Source: SIG510 sp045540975 (GTDB lineage Bacteria; Bacillota; Clostridia; Oscillospirales; JAAYXM01). Taken from it: 10,700 bases of DNA. Under the pieces are notes generated by a model. It did no database searches, was not told where the DNA came from, and saw only the letters and a program-made list of their open reading frames with translations. Position numbers and translations under genes: made by a program. Where the stretch lies: NCBI GenBank assembly GCA_045540975.1, contig JAZQIE010000094.1:1-10700 (forward strand), written 5' to 3'. Positions 1 to 7,393 of this stretch are shown one piece after another (the first letter of the stretch is position 1; every line of letters begins with the position of its first letter).

Positions 1-226
1 CACTGCGCGGATTACACCCTGCAATGATGCCCTTGAAGTTTTCAACCGAAATATAAATTTCGTCGTCAAGCGCATCCTTCGCCTCACGCTTTGCTTTGAT
101 TTGCGGGAATGCATCAAAGCAGCCGATTTGAAGACCGCTGATATCCGCATCGGTCATGACAGCGAGGATTCGCTCCAATTCTTTTTTGGCAAACAGAATC
201 GGCGTTTCTGTTCCGTATACTCTCAT
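1..226 (-). CDS. Partial hypothetical protein, N-terminal 75 residues (possible GH67/GH115- or DUF4838-like N-terminal domain)
   Basis: An open frame runs from an ATG at 226 to the window edge, so only the N-terminus is visible. It starts MRVYGTET and ends near IAGCNPRS. The start is supported by a GAGGAAA ribosome binding site about 6 nt upstream. There is no signal peptide. The visible part alternates strand-like and helical stretches, and the end (ENFKGIIAGCNPRS) resembles the 'I.G..PRSVL.AVY.FL' segment found in N-terminal domains of alpha-glucuronidase-like glycoside hydrolases. That resemblance comes from memory of the family pattern and is weak, because the catalytic part lies outside the window. 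The gene lies 54 bp downstream of rubredoxin, behind a hairpin, so its transcription may be partly separate. I am confident that it is coding but not of its function. Confidence 0.6.
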   Translation of the reverse strand, partial: MRVYGTETPILFAKKELERILAVMTDADISGLQIGCFDAFPQIKAKREAKDALDDEIYISVENFKGIIAGCNPRS

Positions 227-248
227 ATCAATTTCCTCATTTCACAAA

Positions 249-275
249 TTACGCCGCATAAAATATGCGGCGTAA
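249..275 (-). terminator. 12-bp hairpin after the rubredoxin gene
   Basis: Positions 249-260 and 264-275 are perfectly complementary (12 bp) around a 3-nt loop, with a GC-rich middle (CGCCGC). The hairpin starts 5 nt past the rubredoxin stop on the minus strand. The run after it is only TTTGTG, so termination may be partial and the downstream gene may receive read-through. It could also act as an mRNA 3'-end stabiliser. Confidence 0.6.
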
Positions 276-280
276 AGCTT

Positions 281-439
281 TTATTCTTGTTCGAAATCCT
301 CTTTTCCGACACCGCAGAGCGGGCAGACAAAGTCTTCGGGGACATCTTCCCAAAGAGTTCCTGCTTCCAGACCTGCATCCATGTCGCCAAGGTCTTCGTC
401 GTACACATATCCACAGATGGTGCATGCGTATTTTGCCAT
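281..439 (-). CDS. Rubredoxin (52 aa)
   Basis: This is a small one-electron carrier with a single iron held by four cysteines. In anaerobes it typically passes electrons to rubrerythrin, superoxide reductase or flavodiiron proteins to detoxify oxygen species. Translation from the ATG at 439 gives MAKYACTICGYVYDE and ends GVGKEDFEQE. The two Fe-binding knuckles are C6-T-I-C9-G-Y and C39-P-L-C42-G, and the family features Y11, Y13, W30, P34, F37 and V38 are all in place. The length of 52 aa is normal. An AAAGGA ribosome binding site precedes the ATG. The gene has its own promoter overlapping the uvrA stop and a hairpin behind it, so it can be a monocistronic unit although it lies downstream of uvrA. 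No partner redox enzyme is visible in the window. Confidence 0.96.
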   Translation of the reverse strand: MAKYACTICGYVYDEDLGDMDAGLEAGTLWEDVPEDFVCPLCGVGKEDFEQE

Positions 440-473
440 ATTGTTTCATCCTTTCTTTTGGCTTTGTAAATTT

Positions 474-503
474 AATTTACCACATGGGTCAGAGGTTTGT
501 CAA
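474..503 (-). promoter_or_regulatory. Predicted sigma-70/SigA promoter for rubredoxin
   Basis: On the minus strand, a perfect -35 TTGACA (503-498) is followed by an 18-bp spacer and TAAATT (479-474), preceded by TGG as an extended -10 (TGn). The -35 overlaps the last codon and stop of uvrA (TGA at 502-500). The predicted start lies about 30 nt before the rubredoxin ATG. No terminator is seen between uvrA and rubredoxin. Confidence 0.6.
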
Positions 504-3340
504 CCATTGTTCTTCGACAAGAGTTTTTTCAGGTAATGGCCGGTATACGATGCATCGCACTGTGCGACGTCTTCCGGAGTACCTGCACAAACCACTCGCC
601 CGCCACCGTCACCGCCCTCGGGTCCGAGGTCAATGATATGGTCCGCGGTTTTGATGACATCCAGATTATGCTCGATGACCACCACAGTATTTCCTGCTTC
701 TACCAGTTTATCCAGCATTTCAATCAAACGGTGAACATCCGCGGTATGGAGTCCCGTGGTGGGCTCATCCAAAATATAGATGGTCTTTCCCGTACTGCGT
801 TTGGAAAGCTCGGTTGCGAGTTTGACGCGCTGCGCCTCACCGCCCGAAAGTGTGGTGGATGCCTGCCCGAGTTTGACATAGCCGAGACCCACATCATTGA
901 GGGTTTTCAGCCAGCGCTCAAGTTTGGGCAGGTTTTTGAAGAACTCATATGCCTCTTCGCAGGTCATATCCAGCACTTCGTAAATATTTTTGCCTTTATA
1001 ACGGACTTCAAGTGTCTCACGGTTGTATCGCTTGCCGCCGCATACATCGCACGGGACATAGATATCCGGAAGGAAGTGCATTTCGATTTTGACCAAGCCG
1101 TCACCCGCGCACGCTTCACAACGCCCGCCGCGCACGTTAAACGAGAAACGGCCGCTGTTGTATCCGCGCATTTTTGCATCCGCGGTGGAGGCAAAAAGAT
1201 TGCGGATTTCGCCGAACAGACCGGTATAGGTTGCGGGGTTGGAACGCGGTGTGCGACCGATGGGAGACTGGTCGATTGCGATAACTTTATCCAAATGCTC
1301 CAGACCTTCCATCTTTGCGAATTTGCCCGGACGGTCTTTGGAGCGGTTGAGACAGGATGCCAAATTCTTATATAAGATTTCATTCACGAGTGAGGATTTG
1401 CCCGAGCCGGAAACACCCGTGATGCAAGTAAATGTCCCAAGCGGAATTTCCACGTCCACGGCTTTGAGATTGTTTTCCTCCGCACCGATGATTTTGAGAT
1501 GTTTCCCATTCCCTTTTCTGCGGGTTTTGGGCACGGGAATCATGCGCACACCGCTCAGGTACTGACCGGTGACGGATTCCTTGCAGGCCATAATCTCCTC
1601 CGCGGTCCCGCTCGCAACGATTTCGCCGCCGTGCACGCCTGCACCCGGACCGACATCGATGATATGGTCCGCCGCAAACATGGTGTCCTCATCATGCTCT
1701 ACCACAAGCAAGGTATTCCCCAAATCACGCAGGCGCTTGAGGGTTGCAAGGAGTTTATCGTTGTCGCGCTGATGAAGACCGATGGAGGGCTCATCTAAGA
1801 TATACAGAACACCCATGAGTGCGGAGCCGATTTGCGTTGCAAGGCGGATGCGCTGACTTTCACCGCCCGAGAGAGTCCCCGCACTTCGCGCGAGGGTGAG
1901 ATATTCCAAACCCACGTTTTTAAGAAAGCCGAGTCGGGTTTTTGCCTCTTTGATAACACGTTCCGCGATTTGGTTTTCACGCGGAGTGAGTTTTTCGGGA
2001 AGCTCTTCGATAAATTCGAGCGCATTCACCACCGACATTTCGGTGAAGTCGATGATATTGATGCCGCCAACCGTGACTGCAAGCGCTTCTTTTTTCAGAC
2101 GTTTTCCGTGACAGACCGGACATTCCACATTGGACATGGATTCCTCGATTTCCGCGCGCATAGCTTCGCTTGAGGTTTCCTGATATCGGCGTTCCAGATT
2201 GGGAATAACACCTTCGAAGCGTTGTGTGTATGTCCCGCTCCCGTATGCTTTATCGTAGGTGAGTTCGATTTTTTCACCTTTGGTGCCGTAGAGAATGGCA
2301 TCCACCACTTCTTGTGGCAGTTCCTCAATCGGAGTGGCGAGGTCAAAGCCATATTTCTTAACGAGGCCGTCATAGTACATACGCGCCATTGAGCCTTCAT
2401 CCGCTTTACGCCAGCCGTTGGCATTGATACCGCCCTCTAAAATAGAGAGTTTCGGGTTGGGGATGATGCTTTTGGGATTGAGTTTCATCCAGGTACCGAG
2501 GCCGGTACATTCCGGGCACGCCCCGTATGGATTATTAAACGAAAACATACGCGGAGTGAGTTCTTCGATGCTCACACCACAATCGTCGCAGGCGTAATTT
2601 TGAGAAAAGAGCAGTTCTTCTCCCCCAATCACATCGATAATGACGATACCGCCCGAGAGATGGGAGGCAATTTCCACCGAGTCGGCAATACGGGTGCGCG
2701 CTTCTTCCTTCACAACCACGCGGTCAACCACAATTTCGATGTGGTGTTTTTTATTCTTTTCCAACGTGATTTGTTCGGAAAGGTCATATAGATTTCCGTC
2801 CACGCGCACGCGCACATAGCCGGATTTTTTTGCATCTTCAAAAATTTTCTGGTGCTCACCTTTTCTTCCACGGACCATGGGTGCAAGAATCTGCAGCTTG
2901 CTGCCCACGGGCATTGCCATGATTTTATCCATAATTTGGTCAATGGTTTGCTGACGAATCTCCTTACCGCAAATCGGACAATGCGGAATACCGACACGCG
3001 CCCACAGCAGGCGCAGATAATCGTAGATTTCTGTCACGGTACCCACGGTAGAGCGCGGATTCTTTGAGGTGGTTTTTTGATCGATTGCAATAGCGGGCGA
3101 CAAGCCGTCAATTTGGTCCACATCGGGTTTTTCCATCCGACCCAAGAACATACGGGCATAAGAAGAGAGCGATTCCACATAGCGGCGCTGACCTTCGGCG
3201 TAGATGGTATCAAATGCCAAGCTGGATTTTCCCGAGCCGGAAAGCCCTGTGATGACCACCAGTTGATCGCGCGGGATGGTGACGTCGATGTTTTTCAGGT
3301 TGTGTTCTCGCGCACCCTTGATTACAATGTTCTGATTCAT
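500..3340 (-). CDS. uvrA: Excinuclease ABC subunit A
   Basis: UvrA is the damage-sensing ATPase of nucleotide excision repair: a UvrA dimer scans DNA with UvrB, loads UvrB at the lesion and leaves. The 946-aa length is typical. Two ABC ATPase modules are complete. The first has Walker A GLSGSGKS at 32-39, signature LSGGESQR at 490-497 and Walker B with ILDEP near 514-518. The second has Walker A GVSGSGKS at 642-649, signature LSGGEAQR at 831-838, ILDEP near 856-860 and an H-loop EHN at 890-892. Zinc-binding CxxC pairs lie at 251-254/275-278 and 741-744/764-767, with further CxxC at 121-124 and 407-410. The ATG overlaps the uvrB stop as ATGA, and a GGAG site sits 8 nt upstream inside uvrB, which implies translational coupling. 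All key residues are intact. It is transcribed with radC and uvrB. Confidence 0.98.
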   Translation of the reverse strand: MNQNIVIKGAREHNLKNIDVTIPRDQLVVITGLSGSGKSSLAFDTIYAEGQRRYVESLSSYARMFLGRMEKPDVDQIDGLSPAIAIDQKTTSKNPRSTVGTVTEIYDYLRLLWARVGIPHCPICGKEIRQQTIDQIMDKIMAMPVGSKLQILAPMVRGRKGEHQKIFEDAKKSGYVRVRVDGNLYDLSEQITLEKNKKHHIEIVVDRVVVKEEARTRIADSVEIASHLSGGIVIIDVIGGEELLFSQNYACDDCGVSIEELTPRMFSFNNPYGACPECTGLGTWMKLNPKSIIPNPKLSILEGGINANGWRKADEGSMARMYYDGLVKKYGFDLATPIEELPQEVVDAILYGTKGEKIELTYDKAYGSGTYTQRFEGVIPNLERRYQETSSEAMRAEIEESMSNVECPVCHGKRLKKEALAVTVGGINIIDFTEMSVVNALEFIEELPEKLTPRENQIAERVIKEAKTRLGFLKNVGLEYLTLARSAGTLSGGESQRIRLATQIGSALMGVLYILDEPSIGLHQRDNDKLLATLKRLRDLGNTLLVVEHDEDTMFAADHIIDVGPGAGVHGGEIVASGTAEEIMACKESVTGQYLSGVRMIPVPKTRRKGNGKHLKIIGAEENNLKAVDVEIPLGTFTCITGVSGSGKSSLVNEILYKNLASCLNRSKDRPGKFAKMEGLEHLDKVIAIDQSPIGRTPRSNPATYTGLFGEIRNLFASTADAKMRGYNSGRFSFNVRGGRCEACAGDGLVKIEMHFLPDIYVPCDVCGGKRYNRETLEVRYKGKNIYEVLDMTCEEAYEFFKNLPKLERWLKTLNDVGLGYVKLGQASTTLSGGEAQRVKLATELSKRSTGKTIYILDEPTTGLHTADVHRLIEMLDKLVEAGNTVVVIEHNLDVIKTADHIIDLGPEGGDGGGRVVCAGTPEDVAQCDASYTGHYLKKLLSKNNG

Positions 3341-5310
3341 GATAATTTCTCCATATCGCCGCGCAGTTGGATAATTTGGTCACGCAGCACGGCGGCATAT
3401 TCGAAGTCGAGCATTTTTGCCGCTTCTTTCATCTGTTTTTCCATTTCTGCAATGCGCGCCTCCGCATCCTTCACACTCAGGCGCTTTTTCTTTCCGCCCT
3501 TGGTTGTGGGCTCCTGCGAAATTTCAATGATATCGAGCACTTGCTTTTTGATGGTCTTCGGCACAATGCCGTGTTCTTCATTGAATTTCTGTTGGAGTGC
3601 ACGGCGGCGGTTGGTTTCATTGATTGCACGGCGCATGGAATCGGTTTCGCTGTCCGCATATAAAATGACCAGGCCGTGGTCATTTCTCGCGGCGCGTCCG
3701 ATGGTCTGAATGAGCGAGGTTTCACTCCGTAAAAAACCTTCCTTGTCCGCATCCAAAATCGCGACCAGAGATACCTCGGGAATGTCCAAGCCTTCTCGGA
3801 GCAGGTTGATGCCGATTAAAACATCAAACACGCCCATGCGCAAATCACGGATAAGCTCTGTCCGTTCAAGTGTTTCCACATCGTGGTGCAAATATCGCAC
3901 CTTGATTTCCATTGCTTCGAGATACGCGGTGAGGTCTTCCGCCATTTTCTTGGTAAGTGTGGTAATGAGAACGCGCTCATCGTTTGCCACACGGGCATTG
4001 ATTTCGCCCACCAAATCGTCGATTTGCCCTTCCACGGGACGCACCGAGATTTCCGGATCCAACAATCCGGTCGGGCGAATGAGCTGCTCCACCACTTGGG
4101 CACTGCGCTCACGCTCGTAACTCCCCGGTGTTGCGGAGACGTAGACCACTTGGTTGATGTGTTCTTCAAACTCCTCAAAGTTGAGAGGACGGTTATCGTA
4201 AGCCGAGGGCAGACGGAAGCCGAATTTGACCAAGGTGTCTTTTCGGGAACGGTCACCCGCATACATTCCGCGCACCTGCGGAAGGGTGACGTGAGATTCA
4301 TCGACCACCAACAAAAAGTCATCGGGGAAATAGTCCATCAAGGTATACGGCGGACTTCCCGCTTTCCGTCCGCTGATGACACGGGAATAGTTTTCAATTC
4401 CGTTGCAATAGCCGATTTCCTGCATCATTTCCACATCGTACAACGTCCGCTGACGAATCCGCTGTGCTTCGATGAGTTGGTTGTTTTTCTCGAAGAATTT
4501 CACGCGTTCTTCCATTTCTTCAAGGATTTCATCGATTGCACGCGCCATTTTTTCCGGTGTTGCGACATAGTGCGACGCGGGATAAACCGCAACGTGCATG
4601 AGTTCCCGCAAGGGACTGCCCGTGAGGACATTGATTTCCGAAATGCGGTCCACCTCATCACCGAACAATTCGATTCGAATGGCGCGGTCGGCGGAATAGA
4701 CCGGGAATATCTCGATGACATCACCGCGAACGCGGAATTTATTGCGTTCAAACGCAACGTCGTTGCGCTCATATCGGATATCCACCAAGCGCTTTAAGAT
4801 TTTCTCGCGCGGGATTTCCTGACCTTTGCGCAAAGACAGTACCATATTTTGATAATCAATCGGGTCACCCAAGCCGTAGATACAGGAAACGCTCGCAACG
4901 ATAATGACGTCACGGCGTTCCGAGAGTGAAGAGGTTGCGCTGTGGCGCAAGCGGTCGATTTCTTGGTTGGTTGCGGAATCCTTTTCGATATAGGTATCGG
5001 TATGCGGAATATAGGCTTCCGGCTGATAGTAATCGAAGTAAGAAACAAAGTATTCCACCGCATTTTCCGGAAAAAACTCACGAAATTCCGAGCAAAGCTG
5101 TGCAGCAAGGGTTTTATTGTGTGCAAGAACAAGAGTGGGCTTTTGCACGCGCTCAATCAGGTTTGCGATGGTAAAAGTTTTCCCCGAGCCCGTCACGCCG
5201 AGCAGAGTCTGCTCATTAAGCCCGAGCTCGATCCCGCGCGCAAGCGCATCGATCGCCTCGGGCTGGTCACCGCTTGGCTGATATTGAGATACAACTTTGA
5301 ATTTTCCCAT
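3337..5310 (-). CDS. uvrB: Excinuclease ABC subunit B
   Basis: UvrB is the damage-verifying helicase-like subunit of nucleotide excision repair. It is loaded by UvrA, clamps one strand with a beta-hairpin and recruits UvrC for incision. The 657-aa length is normal. The sequence shows Walker A GVTGSGKT at 38-45, the tyrosine-rich beta-hairpin region around 91-110 (YFDYYQPEAY...), motif II DESH at 337-340, motif III SAT at 392-394, motif V around 500-512 (GINLLREGLDIPE) and motif VI QTIGRAARN at 535-543. A C-terminal UVR motif (about 617-652) is the UvrC-contact coiled coil. A GGAG ribosome binding site lies 8 nt before the ATG, within the 22-bp gap after the radC stop. The 3' end overlaps uvrA by 4 bp. 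There is no sign of degradation. uvrC is not in this window. Confidence 0.98.
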   Translation of the reverse strand: MGKFKVVSQYQPSGDQPEAIDALARGIELGLNEQTLLGVTGSGKTFTIANLIERVQKPTLVLAHNKTLAAQLCSEFREFFPENAVEYFVSYFDYYQPEAYIPHTDTYIEKDSATNQEIDRLRHSATSSLSERRDVIIVASVSCIYGLGDPIDYQNMVLSLRKGQEIPREKILKRLVDIRYERNDVAFERNKFRVRGDVIEIFPVYSADRAIRIELFGDEVDRISEINVLTGSPLRELMHVAVYPASHYVATPEKMARAIDEILEEMEERVKFFEKNNQLIEAQRIRQRTLYDVEMMQEIGYCNGIENYSRVISGRKAGSPPYTLMDYFPDDFLLVVDESHVTLPQVRGMYAGDRSRKDTLVKFGFRLPSAYDNRPLNFEEFEEHINQVVYVSATPGSYERERSAQVVEQLIRPTGLLDPEISVRPVEGQIDDLVGEINARVANDERVLITTLTKKMAEDLTAYLEAMEIKVRYLHHDVETLERTELIRDLRMGVFDVLIGINLLREGLDIPEVSLVAILDADKEGFLRSETSLIQTIGRAARNDHGLVILYADSETDSMRRAINETNRRRALQQKFNEEHGIVPKTIKKQVLDIIEISQEPTTKGGKKKRLSVKDAEARIAEMEKQMKEAAKMLDFEYAAVLRDQIIQLRGDMEKLS

Positions 5311-5332
5311 TCTCTTTTCTCCGTTGCTCCGA

Positions 5333-6010
5333 TTACCAAATCGGGCTATTGTGGGTAGTTTCGCGCAAAGAAACGAAATCGTTTTCCGAGAAAATCAGAT
5401 GATCGAGCAGGTCGATTTCGGCATCCGCCAAAATTCTCCTTAACCGTCTTGTCACCGAAAGGTCTTCCGCCGACGGAACCGCAACTCCGCACGGGTGATT
5501 GTGCGCAAGCACAACTCGGGTTGCATTGTATTTGGTTGCGGTTGTGAGTACATTGCGGAATGCGAAGGAAACCGCGGCAATTCCGCCCTCGCCCATACAG
5601 TCACAGCCGAGCACCTTACATGATGCATTCATGCAAAGAAGATATACCGTCTCATTTCGTTTGCCGAGAAAATACGGCAACAAGTAATCACCGATCTGCT
5701 CAGTGTTTTCCAGCGCAATGACCGATTTGTTTTTGGAATGCAAGTATGCCGCAACAAAGACCTGCAGAAGTTTGATTTTTTGCGCTATAGTTTTCCCCAC
5801 ACCGTCCACCGCCATGAGCGATTCCAACGGTGCATCCACCACCTGCTCAAACGAGCCGAATTCCTTTATCAGGCGATTGGCAAGGTCATGCATATCTTTT
5901 CTCGGTACAATCCCGTGCAAATATGCTTCCAAGATAACATACTCGGGAGTATCTTGAACCTGCTGACTGAAAAGGCGGTCGCGTACCCTTTGACGATGTC
6001 CTTCTGCCAT
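5333..6010 (-). CDS. radC: RadC-family JAB/MPN-domain protein
   Basis: The protein has 225 aa from the chosen start (MAEGHRQRVRDRLF). An N-terminal helical region with a helix-hairpin-helix-like element (about 63-80, containing VDGVGKTIAQKIK) is followed by a JAB/MPN metalloprotease-like domain. That domain has the metal-site pattern H170-N-H172-P, S180 and D183, with E141 as the likely upstream acidic residue. The family was once linked to DNA repair, but its biochemical role is unsettled. The frame stays open upstream to 6256, but that extension is low-quality sequence running through the promoter. The start at 6010 has a GGGAGG site 7 nt upstream and matches the usual family N-terminus (GHR.R.R.R). 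It is the first gene of the operon with uvrB and uvrA, which suggests co-regulation with excision repair here. Confidence 0.93.
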   Translation of the reverse strand: MAEGHRQRVRDRLFSQQVQDTPEYVILEAYLHGIVPRKDMHDLANRLIKEFGSFEQVVDAPLESLMAVDGVGKTIAQKIKLLQVFVAAYLHSKNKSVIALENTEQIGDYLLPYFLGKRNETVYLLCMNASCKVLGCDCMGEGGIAAVSFAFRNVLTTATKYNATRVVLAHNHPCGVAVPSAEDLSVTRRLRRILADAEIDLLDHLIFSENDFVSLRETTHNSPIW

Positions 6011-6017
6011 ATGAAAG

Positions 6018-6023
6018 CCTCCC
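6018..6023 (-). promoter_or_regulatory. Ribosome binding site that fixes the radC start
   Basis: GGGAGG on the minus strand lies 7 nt before the ATG at 6010. No comparable site precedes the upstream in-frame ATG at 6256, so the short radC start is preferred. Confidence 0.85.
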
Positions 6024-6059
6024 TTTTCTTTGTTATCTTTCCCTAAAATGAACAAATTC

Positions 6060-6088
6060 ATTGTAACAAAAAACGAACAAAAGGTCAA
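6060..6088 (-). promoter_or_regulatory. Predicted promoter of the radC-uvrB-uvrA operon
   Basis: On the minus strand, -35 TTGACC (6088-6083), a 17-bp spacer and -10 TACAAT (6065-6060), with TGT ahead of the -10 as an extended element. The predicted start near 6053 leaves a leader of about 43 nt before radC. It is one substitution from consensus at each box, so it should be strong unless repressed. Confidence 0.7.
6074..6087. promoter_or_regulatory. Candidate LexA (SOS) operator
   Basis: CGAAC-AAAA-GGTCA lies within the spacer and -35 of the radC promoter. Compared with the Gram-positive LexA core GAAC-N4-GTTC, 7 of 8 core bases match; with the longer CGAAC-N4-GTTCG, 8 of 10 match. Its position would block RNA polymerase. 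uvrBA operons are well-known LexA targets in Firmicutes. The assignment is inferred from the motif and context only. Confidence 0.45.
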
Positions 6089-6124
6089 GCACTGCCGTAC
6101 TGATGCACTTTGATTTTTTTGGGG

Positions 6125-6152
6125 TTGTTTTATTGTCGTTTTGTGGTATAAT
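6125..6152 (+). promoter_or_regulatory. Predicted promoter of metK
   Basis: -35 TTGTTT (6125-6130), a 16-bp spacer and a perfect -10 TATAAT (6147-6152), with TGG as an extended -10. The predicted start near 6159 gives a leader of only about 32 nt, too short for a SAM riboswitch. This promoter diverges from the radC promoter, with about 36 bp between the two -35 boxes. The rest of the 180-bp gap shows nothing further apart from a small AT-rich palindrome at 6048-6061. Confidence 0.7.
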
Positions 6153-6190
6153 AAAGTGATACATTCTACAAATGAAATGGATGATGAAAT

Positions 6191-7375
6191 ATGTTGAAAA
6201 AGCAATTTACTTCCGAATCCGTTACCGAAGGACATCCGGATAAGGTTTGTGACCAAATTTCGGATGCGGTTTTGGATGCGATTTTAAAAGACGACCCCAA
6301 TGCGCGTGTCGCGTGTGAGACCGTGGTCACCACGGGTATGACAATGGTCATGGGTGAAATCACCACCGAGTGTTATGTGGACATTCCCTCCATTGCGCGC
6401 AAGACCATCGAGGAAATCGGGTATTGCGGCGCAGATGCAGGATTTGACTGCAAGACCTGTGCGGTGCTCACCTCGATTGACGAGCAGTCCCCCGACATTG
6501 CAATGGGTGTCAACAACTCCGATGAATACAAGACCGAGTCCTCCGACGAGGCAAACCTCATCGGCGCGGGCGACCAGGGCATGATGTTCGGCTTTGCATG
6601 TGATGAGACCGACACCTTGATGCCGGCTCCGATCACTTATGCGCACCGTCTCTCCCGCCGTCTTGCGGAGGTCCGCAAAAGCGGCGAAGTGGATTTCCTC
6701 TTCCCGGACGGCAAGAGTCAGGTCACCTTCTCCTACAACGAGGATGGCAGCATTGCGCGCTGCGATACGGTTGTTCTCTCGGCTCAGCATAAGGATTCGG
6801 TTTCCCTCTCCGCTCTGCGTGAGGCTCTGGTTGAAACCGTTATCAAACCCATCATGCCGGAAGAGTACATGGATGCGGATACCAAGATTTTCATTAACCC
6901 GACCGGACGTTTTGTCATTGGCGGTCCGCAGGGCGATTCGGGTCTCACCGGCCGCAAAATCATTGTTGATACATACGGCGGCTATGCAAGTCACGGCGGC
7001 GGCGCGTTCTCGGGCAAGGACCCGACCAAGGTGGACCGTTCCGCAGCTTACATGGCGCGTTATATCGCAAAGAACATTGTCGGCGCGGGTCTTGCTCGCC
7101 GCTGTGAGGTACAGCTTGCATATGCAATCGGCGTGGCACATCCGGTCTCGGTCTTTGTTGACACACGCGGTACCGGTGTGATTTCGGACGAAGCACTTGC
7201 AAATCTCATCCGTGAAAAGTTTGATATGCGTCCCTCCAAGATCATTTCCTACTTCGATTTGCGCCGTCCGCTCTACCGTCAGGTTGCGGCATACGGTCAC
7301 TTCGGCCGCTCGGATCTCGATCTCCCGTGGGAACGTTTGGATATGGTGGATGCGCTCAAATCCGCCGCTCTTTAA
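6191..7375 (+). CDS. metK: S-adenosylmethionine synthetase (methionine adenosyltransferase)
   Basis: This cytosolic enzyme makes S-adenosylmethionine from methionine and ATP, releasing phosphate and pyrophosphate, and so supplies the cell's methyl donor. The 394-aa length is typical. Visible signatures are GHPDK at 14-18 (ATP-binding histidine and metal ligand), GAGDQGMMFGFA at about 125-136, GGPQGDSGLTGRKI at about 244-257 and the glycine-rich loop GGGAFSGKDPTKVDRSAAY at about 269-287. The start is supported by a GGATG-type ribosome binding site about 7 nt upstream and by the canonical N-terminus (FTSESVTEGHPDK). It is followed 18 bp later by the UDP-sugar dehydrogenase gene, probably in the same transcript. 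All catalytic residues are present. Confidence 0.98.
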   Translation: MLKKQFTSESVTEGHPDKVCDQISDAVLDAILKDDPNARVACETVVTTGMTMVMGEITTECYVDIPSIARKTIEEIGYCGADAGFDCKTCAVLTSIDEQSPDIAMGVNNSDEYKTESSDEANLIGAGDQGMMFGFACDETDTLMPAPITYAHRLSRRLAEVRKSGEVDFLFPDGKSQVTFSYNEDGSIARCDTVVLSAQHKDSVSLSALREALVETVIKPIMPEEYMDADTKIFINPTGRFVIGGPQGDSGLTGRKIIVDTYGGYASHGGGAFSGKDPTKVDRSAAYMARYIAKNIVGAGLARRCEVQLAYAIGVAHPVSVFVDTRGTGVISDEALANLIREKFDMRPSKIISYFDLRRPLYRQVAAYGHFGRSDLDLPWERLDMVDALKSAAL

Positions 7376-7393
7376 GTTAGGAGGAACACTCTT

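Noticed and set aside
497..1375. Long plus-strand frame (292 codons) opposite the uvrA 3' part, and similar ones opposite uvrB
   Set aside because: They are antisense shadows of intact uvrA and uvrB with no recognisable product.
6011..6256. N-terminal extension of radC to an ATG at 6256
   Set aside because: It would cross the radC and metK promoters, lacks a ribosome binding site and adds sequence foreign to the family. The start at 6010 has GGGAGG at the right distance.
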